From: Lucifuga dentata | Lineage: Eukaryota; Chordata; Actinopteri; Ophidiiformes; Bythitidae | Direction of reading: 5' to 3' | DNA: 64,000 nt | Assembly: GCA_014773175.1 (NCBI GenBank) | Contig: VXCM01000811.1 | Span: 1-64,000, forward strand | Shown here: positions 63,456 through 64,000 of the stretch, piece after piece | Layout: each line of letters opens with the position of its first letter | Numbering within the stretch: position 1 is the stretch's first letter | Translations under genes and position numbers: made by a program | The notes under the pieces: model-generated | The model's database searches: none | What the model was told of the DNA's origin: nothing | What the model saw: only the letters and a program-made list of their open reading frames with translations

Positions 63456-63682
63456 GTGAGTAACCTTTAGTGTGCAAATGAGCACAGCAAAGCACAAATA
63501 CACACACACATACATACACATATACATGCTCTTATTGGACAGACATATTAAATCTTGAGTGTTAAAGCATCGGCCAGATGTGGTTTCTCAAGAACTAATC
63601 TGGTTTCAGAGCTCATCAGTAACCTCTATAGATACAGCATGTTTGAGGCTCCATAAAGGACCATACCTCCAATTTTGCATGT
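63456..63682. other. Start of the next pde4b intron
   Basis: Begins GTGAGT at 63456. Contains a short CA run near 63500 and a fragment of the family A terminus at about 63654-63682 directly before the fuller copy. Confidence 0.6.
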
Positions 63683-64000
63683 TTAAAGGACTATACCGGC
63701 CATTTTGCATGTTTGAGCCTAATATATTCAATTTTCATAAATGTAATATTACTGACAGTCATTTCCCAAAGCATACTACTGGAATGGTGAGTTTAAAAAA
63801 ATTTTTCTTACCTTCAAGGCCACCATTAGTTTCAGTTCATTGGCATGCTATTAGAATCAACTTGTTGATACTTGAAACATTCTTGGGATAGGTAATCCAT
63901 CACGAACAAGATGTATATTCAGGGTTTTTTTTGAAGTTATGTAATTTTACTGTTTAAACGCAATAAAAAGCGCGGAGTGGATGTATGTCTCCACCAGGGA
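63683..64000. mobile_element. Family A foldback MITE, cut by the window end
   Basis: TTAA-AGGACTATACCGGCCA then TTTTGCATGTTTGAGCC and on through TTCTTGGGATAGGTAATCC, closely matching the left arm at 4863-5095. The interior (CAATAAAAAGCGCGGAGTGG) matches the inverted interior of that copy near 5220-5240. The right arm lies beyond 64000. Confidence 0.7.

Overview
The window is vertebrate nuclear DNA, almost certainly from a teleost fish. Two short exons with canonical splice sites are separated by about 56 kb of AT-rich non-coding DNA. That DNA is full of (GT)n, (CT)n and (CA)n microsatellites and of repeat families typical of fish: hAT remnants, TTAA-flanked foldback MITEs, SINE-like copies and LINE tails. 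There is no bacterial-style gene packing, operon or CRISPR array. Fifteen isolated N bases mark joins in a draft assembly.

The only confidently identified gene is a plus-strand cAMP-specific phosphodiesterase 4, best read as pde4b. Exon 6844-7067 encodes the N-terminus specific to the long PDE4B3-type isoform. Exon 63261-63455 encodes the start of the regulatory UCR1 region, including the PKA site RRESF. The donor after TG at 7067 and the acceptor before T at 63261 rebuild a Cys codon, giving ...FTVAHT-C-FDVENG..., the expected PDE4 junction. The catalytic domain and the rest of UCR1 and UCR2 lie beyond the right edge. Sequence left of about 5.98 kb is either upstream intron of still longer isoforms or intergenic DNA; the window does not decide this.

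Layout: 1-820, decayed hAT transposon; 821-5980, non-coding DNA with SINE-like copies and a large foldback element; about 5980-6843, probable promoter and 5'UTR; 6844-7067, pde4b exon; 7068-63260, giant intron; 63261-63455, UCR1 exon; 63456-64000, intron with another foldback copy cut by the window end. The intron holds an identical 575-bp tandem duplication (18134-19320), a telomere-like tandem repeat (36412-36768), two LINE tail fragments and many MITEs.

The most interesting lead is a short coding-like island at 51380-51483. Its open frame and donor are in the right phase to splice to the UCR1 exon, so it could be an undescribed alternative first exon or cassette exon of this gene. That is inference from frame and splice-site fit only. 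No novel multi-gene system is visible.
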